Source of the DNA: DATAVB01 sp040414495
GTDB taxonomy: Bacteria > Actinomycetota > Actinomycetes > Mycobacteriales > QHCD01
Assembly: GCA_040414495.1 (NCBI GenBank)
Contig: JBEDUI010000145.1
Location: forward strand, 1-9,625
Length of the DNA stretch: 9,625 bases
Direction of reading: 5' to 3'
Below the pieces are notes generated by a model that did no database searches, was not told the DNA's origin, and was given only the letters and a program-made list of their open reading frames with translations. Of the stretch, positions 1-6,416 are shown piece by piece. Position 1 is the stretch's first letter. Each line of letters opens with the position of its first letter. Position numbers and translations under genes: made by a program.

Positions 1-484
1 GCGAGATGAACGAGAGGTCGGCGACGACGAGGTCGACCGGACCGCCGATCTCGTCCGGGGTGAGCGAGCGGACGTTCGTCCGATCCAGCACGGTCACCCG
101 CTCGTCGGTGCGTAGCCGCCACGCCAGCTGCCCGTAGCCGACGTCCGCCGCGACCACCGCGGCGGCGTCCCGGCGCAACAGCACATCGGTGAAGCCGCCG
201 GTCGACGCGCCGGCGTCGAGGCAGCGCCGGCCGGCGACCTGGATCGCCTCGAACGCATCGAGCGCGCCGGCCAGCTTGTGCCCGCCGCGGGAGGCGTAGT
301 CCGGATCGTCGCTGACCTCGGCGACCAGCAGCGGCATGGCCGGATCGACCGCGGTAGCCGGCTTGGTCGCCTTCTGTCCGGCCACGCTGACCCGGCCGGC
401 GGCAACGAGGTTCGCGGCCTGCTCTCGGGAACGGGCCAACCCCCTGCGCACCAGCTCGGCGTCCAGTCGTACGCGGCGCGGCAC
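1..484 (-). CDS. tlyA: TlyA-type rRNA 2'-O-methyltransferase (hemolysin A family), 5' part only
   Basis: The 161 visible codons start at GTG (482-484); the C-terminal part lies beyond the left edge. Residues 1-60 form an S4-type RNA-binding domain (RVRLDAELVRRGLARSR at 4-20, then AAGRVSVAG at 28-36). An FtsJ/RrmJ-like methyltransferase fold follows: SRGGHKL (65-71), the SAM-binding motif LDAGASTGGFTDVLL (89-103), DVGYGQLAWRLR (114-125) and VADLSFIS (154-161). K69 and D156 fit the first K and D of the K-D-K-E catalytic tetrad. Known TlyA enzymes use SAM to 2'-O-methylate C1409 of 16S and C1920 of 23S rRNA; loss gives capreomycin resistance in mycobacteria. The start is 7 bases after the stop of the acidic-protein gene and has no convincing Shine-Dalgarno, so it is probably translationally coupled as the third gene of an operon. 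The family call is secure; the target sites are inferred from relatives. Confidence 0.96.
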   Translation of the reverse strand, partial: MPRRVRLDAELVRRGLARSREQAANLVAAGRVSVAGQKATKPATAVDPAMPLLVAEVSDDPDYASRGGHKLAGALDAFEAIQVAGRRCLDAGASTGGFTDVLLRRDAAAVVAADVGYGQLAWRLRTDERVTVLDRTNVRSLTPDEIGGPVDLVVADLSFIS

Positions 485-491
485 GTTCGGC

Positions 492-1829
492 CTAGCTGTT
501 CTGGGCGCGGTCGATCTGCGCCAGGGCGTTGGTCAGCTCGGAGTGCAGGTCGTCGTAGTACGCCGGATGTTGCTCCAGTGGTAGTTCGTCCAGCTCGGCC
601 AACCGCCCGCGCAGCGCCAGTACCTGGGCCGCCACGGGATCGAGGTCGTCTGGGATCTCGTCGGCCACTGCTTCTGACGGCCCGTCGTCAACCCCGCCGC
701 TCGGATCAGCAAGCCCATCGTCGCCCGCGCTCTCACCGACGAGCGCGTCGCCAACCGCGGCGCTCTCGTCGACAGGCGCCTCATCGCCCTCAATGGCGAG
801 CCCATCGTCGCCCGCACTGTCACCGACGAGCGCGTCGTCTCTCTCAGCATCGACCGGTCCGAAATCCACGACGTCACTGTCGTCCGGCAGCGCTACGCCA
901 GCCACGAGTGCGCCCTCAGCCGCCGCCACGCCAACCTCAAGGTCGCTGTCGACTTCCGCGAGCTCGGCTTCCTCGTCATCCGGCGGGCTCTCGAGGCCGT
1001 CGTCCAAGGCGACGTCCACCGGCCGGGCGGCAGCGCTTTCGACCTCCGTGAGCTCACCAAACTCGCCCTCGCCGGAATGCTCGACACCAGCAATTTCAGG
1101 CTCAGCCATTTCGCCGGCAGTTACGTCCCGGGCTGACTCATCGTCGAGATCACTCTGACCGGCGGTGAACTCGTCAGGCTCGTCCGCCAGTTCGAGTACA
1201 TCGCCAGTTGAATCGTTCAGCTCGACGTCGGCAACGCCGCCGCCAGTTGTCGTGAACTCGTCATCACCGGGCTCGGCCGCTTCGTCGCGAAAAGCGTTGA
1301 ATTCTTCGTCGACCGCCGTATCAAACTCGCCAATGCCGACGGCCTGCTGCCCACCGGAAGTCATATTCGATTCCGTGTCGGCTGACCCAGCATTATCGAA
1401 CATCATTTCACTGTTGCCATTTTCCAGATCGTCCGCAGCCGACGGACTGGCCGAATCCCCCTCCACAGGGGCGTTTCCGTTCGTCGAATAATCCACAGTG
1501 GACGCATCCGTCACGGAATCCGGACCGCCGCCCGCGGATGGCGAAGCACCGAAAAACGCGTCGTCTTCTGATACACCACCGGCCGAAGAATCGTCCTCAT
1601 CGGAAGGACGCGCGCCATATTCGGCGACACTCGGATCGACATCCCCGAAGTTGGCGCCCGGCCCATCAACCCTGGGCTCGCTGGTCGGCTCGGCGTCCAC
1701 TTCGGCGGCAGCCTCGGGCCCACTGAAACCAAGCGGTTCAGCCGATTCCGCCGTCGGGGACTGCTCGCCCGCGAGATCGGCATAAGACAGGTCGGCCGGA
1801 GTCGCCGGCCGATCGTCGAACTCGCTCAT
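492..1829 (-). CDS. Lysine-free acidic disordered protein with a short conserved C-terminal domain
   Basis: This 445-residue protein has an ATG start (1827-1829) inside an ATGA overlap with the upstream phasin-like gene. Residues 1 to about 395 are low complexity, rich in Asp, Glu, Ala, Ser and Gly, with no predicted fold, signal peptide or membrane segment. I find no Lys, Cys or Trp in the whole protein. The last 47 residues (399-445) change character and look helical and folded, with LRGRLAELDELPLEQHPAYY followed by DDLHSELTNALAQIDRA. This resembles very short conserved hypothetical proteins found just before tlyA in other actinobacteria; I recall Rv1693 of M. tuberculosis, a very short hypothetical in that position. 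The gene therefore looks like that small protein carrying a long acidic N-terminal extension. The middle (about 1260-1640) has noticeably more AT-rich codons than its neighbours. Function is unknown; position suggests a role linked to its operon partners. Confidence 0.85.
   Translation of the reverse strand: MSEFDDRPATPADLSYADLAGEQSPTAESAEPLGFSGPEAAAEVDAEPTSEPRVDGPGANFGDVDPSVAEYGARPSDEDDSSAGGVSEDDAFFGASPSAGGGPDSVTDASTVDYSTNGNAPVEGDSASPSAADDLENGNSEMMFDNAGSADTESNMTSGGQQAVGIGEFDTAVDEEFNAFRDEAAEPGDDEFTTTGGGVADVELNDSTGDVLELADEPDEFTAGQSDLDDESARDVTAGEMAEPEIAGVEHSGEGEFGELTEVESAAARPVDVALDDGLESPPDDEEAELAEVDSDLEVGVAAAEGALVAGVALPDDSDVVDFGPVDAERDDALVGDSAGDDGLAIEGDEAPVDESAAVGDALVGESAGDDGLADPSGGVDDGPSEAVADEIPDDLDPVAAQVLALRGRLAELDELPLEQHPAYYDDLHSELTNALAQIDRAQNS
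713..837. repeat. Imperfect 38-base direct repeat inside the acidic-protein gene
   Basis: Bases 713-750 and 800-837 match at 36 of 38 positions and lie 87 bases (29 codons) apart, so the reading frame is kept. They encode DALVGESAGDDGLA and DALVGDSAGDDGLA. This is a local in-frame duplication that lengthens the disordered region. Confidence 0.85.
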
Positions 1830-2407
1830 CGATCTGCTCCATCAGCGCGGGAGGAAGCGTTGCCATTCTCGGCCGCGGATCCGCCGCGGGTGGCCTTGCT
1901 CGCCGGGGCCGCGTTTCGCGCACCGTTCCCGGCCACGCTGGCCGACGCGCCATTGGACGAGGCCGCTTTAGTCGTCGTCTTCTTGGCCGGCGCCACTTTT
2001 TTGGCGGCTTTTTTCGGCGCTGCCTTCGCCGGACTCGCCTTGGCCGCGCCCACCTTGGCCGGCTCTGCCTTCTTCGCCTTTGTCGCAGTGGACGCATCGC
2101 CACCATCGAGCCGGCGTACCTCGCCCTCCAGCCGATGTACCCGGTCGGTCAGATCGCGCACCTCGTCGGCCGTCGCCAGCCCAAGCCGGCCCAATCCGCG
2201 GTCGACCTCGTACCGGATCAGCTGCAGCAAAGCGTCTCGGTTGGCTCGCGAGGTGCCGAGCAGATCGTCGGCGATCGCACCGGCCTGTTCGGCCGTAGCC
2301 TCACCCTGGCTGACCAATGCCTTCGCGACCCGCACTGCCTGCTGCCGGGGCACGTCGGCCAGGCCGGTGGCAAGCGCCAGATAGCTACGCAGCGCGTCTC
2401 GGACCAT
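1826..2407 (-). CDS. Phasin-like protein (COG3937 type) with histone-H1-like Lys/Ala tail
   Basis: This 193-residue protein starts at ATG 2405-2407, chosen because a perfect AAGGAGG (2415-2421) sits 7 bases upstream; a longer open frame reaching 2686 has no such support and enters the SCP2 gene. Residues 1-75 are helical (DALRSYLALATGLADVPRQQ, then the QLIRYEVDRGLGRLGL region), followed by a short coiled coil (DEVRDLTDRVHRLEGEVRRL, 81-100). This order matches proteins annotated as polyhydroxyalkanoate synthesis regulator phasins. Residues 109-147 are a Lys/Ala/Pro-rich tail (AKKAEPAK, PKKAAKKVAPAKK) like eukaryotic H1 or PhaF-type tails, which bind DNA non-specifically. The final 45 residues are Ser/Asn/Ala-rich. 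No PHA synthase is in view, so a storage-granule role is not shown; a DNA-associated or granule-associated structural role is plausible. It is the first gene of the operon with the acidic protein and tlyA. Confidence 0.85.
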   Translation of the reverse strand: MVRDALRSYLALATGLADVPRQQAVRVAKALVSQGEATAEQAGAIADDLLGTSRANRDALLQLIRYEVDRGLGRLGLATADEVRDLTDRVHRLEGEVRRLDGGDASTATKAKKAEPAKVGAAKASPAKAAPKKAAKKVAPAKKTTTKAASSNGASASVAGNGARNAAPASKATRGGSAAENGNASSRADGADR

Positions 2408-2436
2408 GCTGGAGCCTCCTTGGTGTGTTCGTTCCC

Positions 2437-2442
2437 ACGCTA
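2437..2442 (-). promoter_or_regulatory. Candidate -10 element for the phasin-acidic protein-tlyA operon
   Basis: On the minus strand TAGCGT fits the TAnnnT pattern of actinobacterial housekeeping promoters. A transcript from it would start near 2430, giving a leader of roughly 20-25 bases that contains the AAGGAGG ribosome site at 2415-2421. No good -35 is visible at 16-19 bases, so this is tentative. Confidence 0.3.
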
Positions 2443-2549
2443 CCGTCCGAGTCCGGCCATACCCGAAAGCGGCACTGGCACGTGCGATACCGTCGCGGCC
2501 GGACGCCGGTCGGGAACTACGGCGGTCAATCTGAGGAGCACAGGAGCCC

Positions 2550-2885
2550 ATGGCAACGGTCGAGGAATGCGAAGCCGCGCTGCAGACGATCGCGGCACGG
2601 CTGGGCAAGGCCGACGCGGCAACCCGGGATCGGATCGACCAGCGCAGCCTGGCCTGCCGCATCACCGACCTGGACGTCACGTTCATCGGTCAGCTCCGCG
2701 ACGGCGGCCTGCACGACATTGTGCGGGCCGACCCGGTCGGCAACGAGGTGCGCATGGAACTGACCAGCGACGACCTGATCGCGCTCGTCGACGGAAACCT
2801 GAACCTGGCCGCAGCCTGGGCAACTGGTCGACTCCGGATTCACGCCGGAATGCGCGATCTGCTCAAGTTGCGCAGCTTCTTCTGA
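2550..2885 (+). CDS. SCP2 sterol-binding domain protein
   Basis: This small protein of 111 residues consists of one SCP2-like domain. Recognisable parts are the N-terminal helix MATVEECEAALQTIAARLG, the strand-turn segment DLDVTFIGQLRDGGLHDI (residues 40-57), the EVRMELTSDDLIALVDGNLN segment around 69-88 and AAWATGRLRIHAGMRDLLKL (89-108). In the family, the TSDDL, DG.LN and AWA.GRL pieces build a hydrophobic pocket that binds lipids or fatty acyl groups. It has no signal peptide, so it should be cytosolic. Two purine-rich sites precede the ATG: GAGGAG (2533-2538, 11 bases away) and AGGAG (2542-2546, only 3 bases away). Neither has ideal spacing, but the N-terminus agrees with the family. The gene diverges from the phasin-like gene across 142 bases and converges on the HAD gene, whose stop is 7 bases away. 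The natural ligand is unknown. Confidence 0.9.
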   Translation: MATVEECEAALQTIAARLGKADAATRDRIDQRSLACRITDLDVTFIGQLRDGGLHDIVRADPVGNEVRMELTSDDLIALVDGNLNLAAAWATGRLRIHAGMRDLLKLRSFF

Positions 2886-2892
2886 TCCGCAG

Positions 2893-3996
2893 CTAACGAC
2901 CGCCCGACCCGACACCCCACCCGGCCAATAACGCCGCCGCGTCCGCATCCCCGGCCTGCAGCCGGCTCCGTATCTCATCCAGCGACCTCGGCTCCGCCGT
3001 GAACGTCCAGAACGCCACACACGTCGCCCGGATCGCATCCAACGCATCCGTAGGACTCCGCTGGCCGGCACCAACCCGGAGCACCACGGCATCACCGTCT
3101 GGCACCGCCGTCCAACGGCCGCAAACCCAACCGGTCTCACCCCGGTCCACCGCCGGCTGGTCCAGCAGCAGCCCGCCCACGTCGTGACCGACGAACGTCG
3201 GCCGATGGACCGCCCCAGCCGCGAACAACTCCAGCGGCGTCGTCACACCGCTGAGCACCAGCATCGAGGCGCAGCCCACCCGGACCGCCCCTTCGATGTC
3301 CGTGTCGAGCCGATCGCCAACCACGATCGGGCGCCTCGCCCCGGTCCGGTCCACCGACTCCTGATGCAACGCCGGGTTGGGCTTGCCGGCCACGACCGGC
3401 TGCCGGCCGCTGGCGGCGATGATCGCGTTGACCAATGTGCCGTTGCCCGGCAGCGGTCCGCGCGCCGAGGGCAGCGTCAGGTCGGTATTGGTGGCGACCC
3501 AGACGACACCGCGACGAGCCGCCACCGTCCCCTCCGCAAGTTGCCGCCAGCCGACATCGGGCGCGTACCCGCAGATGAGCGCGTCCGGGTCGTCGTCGGC
3601 ACTCTCGACCGGTACGAGTCCACGCTGCGCGACTTCGTCCCGCAGCGCCGGCGCACCCACGACCAGGACGCGCGAGCCGGCCGGCACCCGCTCGGCCAGC
3701 ACTCGGGCAGCGGCCTGGGCGGAGGTGACCACCTCCGCGGCCTCGGCCTTCACTCCGACCTCGTCGAGCAGCGACACCACGTCCTCGGGCGACCGCGAAG
3801 CGTTGTTAGTGACGAACGCGAGCCGCATTCCGGCGTCCCGTGCCGCCGCCAACGCCGCCGCCGCACCGGGCACCGGCTGCCGGCCGAGGTAGACCACCCC
3901 GTCCAGGTCAAGCAACGCGACATCGAAAGCTTCGGCTGGTGGTCGGCTCGCAGTTAGCAGTGCGGCCGGCGGCGAAGTGGGTTGCGACGTGCTCAC
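2893..3996 (-). CDS. HAD superfamily class IIA phosphatase (NagD/PGP type), likely glycerol-3-phosphate phosphatase-like
   Basis: This protein has 367 residues and begins at GTG 3994-3996, which overlaps the TPR stop as GTGA. The open frame continues to 5391, but that extension runs antisense to DUF1015 and is discarded. HAD motifs are complete: motif I DLDGVVYLG (30-38; nucleophile D30, acid/base D32), motif II FVTNNASRS (T63), motif III AGKPNPALH (K205) and motif IV VGDRLDTDIEGA (D228, D233). The cap inserted between motifs II and III is the class IIA type. About 75 extra residues after 290 form a C-terminal appendage. Rv1692 of M. tuberculosis, in a comparable neighbourhood, is a glycerol-3-phosphate phosphatase of glycerophospholipid recycling with a C-terminal extension; this is probably its counterpart. 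The substrate is inferred, the fold is not in doubt. Cytosolic; translated together with the upstream TPR gene. Confidence 0.93.
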   Translation of the reverse strand: MSTSQPTSPPAALLTASRPPAEAFDVALLDLDGVVYLGRQPVPGAAAALAAARDAGMRLAFVTNNASRSPEDVVSLLDEVGVKAEAAEVVTSAQAAARVLAERVPAGSRVLVVGAPALRDEVAQRGLVPVESADDDPDALICGYAPDVGWRQLAEGTVAARRGVVWVATNTDLTLPSARGPLPGNGTLVNAIIAASGRQPVVAGKPNPALHQESVDRTGARRPIVVGDRLDTDIEGAVRVGCASMLVLSGVTTPLELFAAGAVHRPTFVGHDVGGLLLDQPAVDRGETGWVCGRWTAVPDGDAVVLRVGAGQRSPTDALDAIRATCVAFWTFTAEPRSLDEIRSRLQAGDADAAALLAGWGVGSGGR

Positions 3997-4472
3997 CGGC
4001 GGCTCGCAGCCAGCGCGGCGCGGGCACCCCGCAGCGCGGTCCCGTAATGGCCGATGTCCGGCCGCATCGCGGCCGCCAGCGCCAGATGCTCGACCGCACC
4101 CTGCAGGTCGCCGGTCTTGGCCGCGGCCAGGCCCAGCCCAAACTGCGCGTAGTCGTCCGCCGGATTCACCGAAACGATCCACCCGAAGCTGAGCACCGCA
4201 TCCTCGTACTGTCCGGCGTCGAACTGGGCCCGCGCCAACGCCTCGCGGACGCTGCGCGATTCGGGCTCGTGGTCGGCGGCGCGCTGGATCAACGTCAACG
4301 CGGCAGCTGGGCTGCCCCCCTCGAGCAGCTGAACACCGCGTACGTACCAGTCGTAGACCTCGCCTTCGGGGACAACATCGGGGGGCTGAACCGGCTCCCG
4401 ATACGGCTCTTCGTACTGTTGATGGGAGTTGCCCGACGAAGGGTCGTATTCGTGTGAGCTGTACGCGGCCAC
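3993..4472 (-). CDS. Small tetratricopeptide repeat protein
   Basis: The 159-residue protein starts at GTG 4470-4472, with AGGAG (4480-4484) 7 bases upstream. Residues 1-35 are disordered, rich in Tyr, Glu, Ser and Pro. Three consecutive TPR units follow at about 37-70 (EVYDWYVRGVQLLEGGSPAA), 71-104 (REALARAQFDAGQYEDAV) and 105-138 (YAQFGLGLAAAKTGDLQGAV), with the usual W/L-G-Y/F-A-P spacing. TPR domains hold partner proteins; the partner is unknown. There is no signal peptide or membrane segment. Its stop overlaps the HAD start by four bases (GTGA), so the two are translated as a coupled pair. A TPR protein occupies the same place before the HAD phosphatase in M. tuberculosis (Rv1691), which suggests a conserved functional link. 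Confidence 0.9.
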   Translation of the reverse strand: MAAYSSHEYDPSSGNSHQQYEEPYREPVQPPDVVPEGEVYDWYVRGVQLLEGGSPAAALTLIQRAADHEPESRSVREALARAQFDAGQYEDAVLSFGWIVSVNPADDYAQFGLGLAAAKTGDLQGAVEHLALAAAMRPDIGHYGTALRGARAALAASRR

Positions 4473-4526
4473 AAGCGTTCTCCTCTCCGCCCGGCCGACA
4501 CCCTTGCGGGCATCCGGCGCCAGGCA

Positions 4527-4543
4527 ACCCTACGATGCGGCCA
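4527..4543. promoter_or_regulatory. Overlapping divergent -10 elements; leaderless start of the DUF1015 gene
   Basis: On the plus strand TACGAT (4531-4536) is followed by six bases and then the ATG at 4543, so transcription would begin on or next to the start codon; no Shine-Dalgarno precedes that ATG. On the minus strand TAGGGT (4527-4532) is a possible -10 for the TPR-HAD operon, giving a leader near 48 bases. The two hexamers share 4531-4532, so polymerase could hardly use both at once. A weak TTGCGG (4504-4509) lies too far upstream to be a good -35. Confidence 0.5.
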
Positions 4544-5862
4544 TGACCACTGGCGATCACGCGCCGTCTGGCTCGGCGATCCCCTCTCCCGGGGGTCTCG
4601 TCCTCGCCCCGTTCCGTGCCTTGCGCTATGCCGGCCTTACCCCGGACACGCTCGCGCGCCTGCTCTGCCCTCCCTACGACGTCATTGACGCGGAACAGCA
4701 GACTGCGCTGGAAAACAGTGACCCGCGCAATGCCGTCCACGTCATCCTCCCACGGGATGACGAGACAGGCCCGGGTAGCAGATACCGGCGGGCCGCCCGC
4801 ACGCTGCGCGATTGGCGCACGAAAGGCGTGCTGCAGCGGGATTCCGAGCCAGCTATCTATGTCTACGAAATGTCTTCTGAGACATCCACCACGCGTGGTC
4901 TGGTGGGTGCGCTGGCGCTGGTCGACCCCGATGCCGGCATCGTGTTGCCGCACGAGAACACCATGCCGGGACCGGTCACGGACCGGCTGGCCCTGACCGA
5001 GGCCACCGAGGCCAACCTCGAGGCGATCTACCTGGTGTACGACGGAACGGCGGCGACCGGAGACATCGTGGCCGGTGTGGATGCCGGCTCGGCCCTGCTG
5101 GACACCCAGACCGACGACGGTCGAACGCACCGGCTCTGGGCCATCACCGATTCCGACCAACTGCAGGTCTTGGCCAGCGAGCTGTATCCGCGGCGGGCCC
5201 TGATCGCCGACGGTCACCACCGCTATGCGACCTATTTGGCCAACCAACGGCGGCAGCACGAGGCCGGTCGCGGCACCGGACCCTGGGACTTCGGACTTAC
5301 GTATCTGGTGGATGCGCGGCGGTTCGGTCCGCGCGTCGAGGCGATTCACCGGATGATCCCTTCGCTGTCCGTGTCGAATGCGGTCCTGCACGCGCGGGCG
5401 GCCGGTTTCACCGTCAGCGGGCTGGCCAATTCGCTGCCCGAGGCCCTGGCCGTCCTGACCAGCGCGGGCAACACCGGCCCGGCATTCGTCATCACCGACG
5501 GCGAGCGCTGGTTCCTGCTCGCATACGTCGGCCAGCCCACCCCGGCTACCGGTGACGGCGCGCCGCGGCAGGGACCGGCCACCACCTCAGCGCTGGATCG
5601 ACTCGACGTCACCGTGGCGCATCGGATCCTCATCGCAGGTGCTTGGCAGGTGGCCGAAGACCTGGTCGAGTACGAGCACGACGCAGCCCGGGCGGTGCAG
5701 CGGGCCGAACGCGAACACGGGCTGGCGCTGCTGATGAACCCGACGTCGGTCGACGACGTCGCGGCGGTCGCCGCCGCCGGCGACCGTATGCCCCGTAAAT
5801 CGACCCTGTTCACGCCCAAGCCCGCCACCGGCATCGTCTTCCGCCCCTACGACGAAGGCTGA
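4543..5862 (+). CDS. DUF1015 family protein (COG4198)
   Basis: This gene encodes 439 residues. ATG 4543 is preferred over an upstream in-frame start at 4429, which would run through the TPR gene's start and add unrelated residues. DUF1015 landmarks appear in order: LAPFRALRY (20-28), PPYDVI (43-48), the LPHENTMPGPVTDRL segment (135-149), IADGHHRYATYL (221-232), LLMNP (396-400) and MPRKSTLFTPKP (416-427) near the C-terminus. Length is normal for the family and all motifs are intact. The reaction is not established to my knowledge; the invariant DGHHR resembles the nucleotide-handling motif of ParB/sulfiredoxin/SerK-fold proteins, so a kinase- or nucleotide-linked activity is an inference only. 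The protein is soluble, without signal peptide. It is transcribed alone and its last 16 bases overlap the 3' end of the convergent SSB-like gene. Confidence 0.92.
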   Translation: MTTGDHAPSGSAIPSPGGLVLAPFRALRYAGLTPDTLARLLCPPYDVIDAEQQTALENSDPRNAVHVILPRDDETGPGSRYRRAARTLRDWRTKGVLQRDSEPAIYVYEMSSETSTTRGLVGALALVDPDAGIVLPHENTMPGPVTDRLALTEATEANLEAIYLVYDGTAATGDIVAGVDAGSALLDTQTDDGRTHRLWAITDSDQLQVLASELYPRRALIADGHHRYATYLANQRRQHEAGRGTGPWDFGLTYLVDARRFGPRVEAIHRMIPSLSVSNAVLHARAAGFTVSGLANSLPEALAVLTSAGNTGPAFVITDGERWFLLAYVGQPTPATGDGAPRQGPATTSALDRLDVTVAHRILIAGAWQVAEDLVEYEHDAARAVQRAEREHGLALLMNPTSVDDVAAVAAAGDRMPRKSTLFTPKPATGIVFRPYDEG

Positions 5863-6230
5863 TCGTCGGATCCGCGCAGCCGGCGCGCGGCGACCACGTC
5901 GACCTCGCAGCGGCTGCGGGCACCCGCGGGCGAACGCCAGAAGCGACGGCGAAGCGCGCCGTGGCAGGACACAACGTCACCCGGCACCCATAGAGCCGCG
6001 TACGAGAGCAGCGACGACACCGCGGTGACGCAGTCAAGAATGTCGATCTTGCCACCGTCGAGCGGCAGCCCGAGGGGCGTGATCGACCGGCTGACGTTCA
6101 GCCGCCAGGTCAGAATGTGGGTGCCGTTCCGTAATGTGCGCGGCACCGGCGCCGCGTCGATCTCCCCGATCAGATGTACGTAGTTGCGATGCTTGCCCCG
6201 ACGCTCGGGCGACGTTATATCGATTGCCAC
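5847..6230 (-). CDS. SSB-like single OB-fold DNA-binding protein, short form
   Basis: The product is 127 residues; the start is GTG 6228-6230 with GGAGG (6236-6240) five bases upstream. The OB fold is read from NYVHLIGEI (16-24), RTLRNGTHILTWRLNVSRS (31-49), DILDCVTAVSS (63-73) and VPGDVVSCHGALRRRFWRS (82-100), which follow the strand order of bacterial SSB proteins. It should bind single-stranded DNA. Two differences from housekeeping SSB stand out: it ends right after the OB fold, and it lacks the long Gly/Pro-rich tail with the acidic DDDIPF-type tip that recruits repair and replication proteins, ending instead in SDDQPSS. It is therefore likely an accessory paralogue rather than the essential ssb, which normally sits with rpsF and rpsR. 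Its 3' end overlaps the DUF1015 gene by 16 bases. Upstream are a hairpin and two DnaA-box-like motifs. Confidence 0.83.
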   Translation of the reverse strand: MAIDITSPERRGKHRNYVHLIGEIDAAPVPRTLRNGTHILTWRLNVSRSITPLGLPLDGGKIDILDCVTAVSSLLSYAALWVPGDVVSCHGALRRRFWRSPAGARSRCEVDVVAARRLRGSDDQPSS

Positions 6231-6307
6231 GACGACCTCCAGAATCTGCTGTTCGCTGATTCCAGGGTGCGGGTGGGAACGCCTGTTCGAACGCGTCGAA
6301 ATCGATC

Positions 6308-6336
6308 TGTGGATACGGATTGGAGCTGTGGACAGC
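6308..6336 (-). promoter_or_regulatory. Two DnaA-box-like motifs and a small palindrome upstream of the SSB-like gene
   Basis: On the minus strand CTGTCCACA (6327-6335) and GTATCCACA (6308-6316) each differ by one base from DnaA-box forms (TTGTCCACA and TTATCCACA). They point the same way and are 19 bases apart. The first is embedded in GCTGTCCACAGC (6325-6336), whose five-base arms are inverted repeats. They sit in the 186-base gap 6231-6416, where I see no gene. Nine-base motifs like these do arise by chance, so binding is only a possibility. Confidence 0.25.
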
Positions 6337-6378
6337 CGGTTGCGAACGGCGCGAGAAAGGGCTATGCGGCACGGTGCG

Positions 6379-6408
6379 TGGTCCTGCCGCGGCCATGCGG
6401 CAGGACCA
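6379..6408 (-). terminator. Hairpin terminator after the RG-rich TPR gene
   Basis: A perfect 12-base stem (TGGTCCTGCCGC pairing with GCGGCAGGACCA) closes a six-base loop. It begins 8 bases after the stop codon of the upstream gene. There is no run of U after it in the minus-strand direction, as is common for actinobacterial terminators. It separates the large gene from the SSB-like gene. Confidence 0.65.
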
Positions 6409-6416
6409 TCGCTGAG

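Noticed and set aside
278..1051. Plus-strand frame of 257 codons over tlyA and the acidic gene
   Set aside because: It is antisense to the unmistakable TlyA sequence and is Arg/Pro-rich, as expected from reading acidic GC-rich codons backwards.
2408..2686. N-terminal extension of the phasin-like frame
   Set aside because: It would overlap the divergent SCP2 gene; the ATG at 2407 has a perfect ribosome site and a family-like N-terminus.
3997..5391. N-terminal extension of the HAD open frame
   Set aside because: It lies antisense to DUF1015 and through the TPR gene; the GTG at 3996 gives a normal HAD N-terminus and a GTGA overlap.
6034..6396. Minus-strand frame of 120 codons starting in the gap before the SSB-like gene
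   Set aside because: More than half of it overlaps the SSB-like gene in another frame, the start lies inside the terminator hairpin, and no ribosome site is seen.
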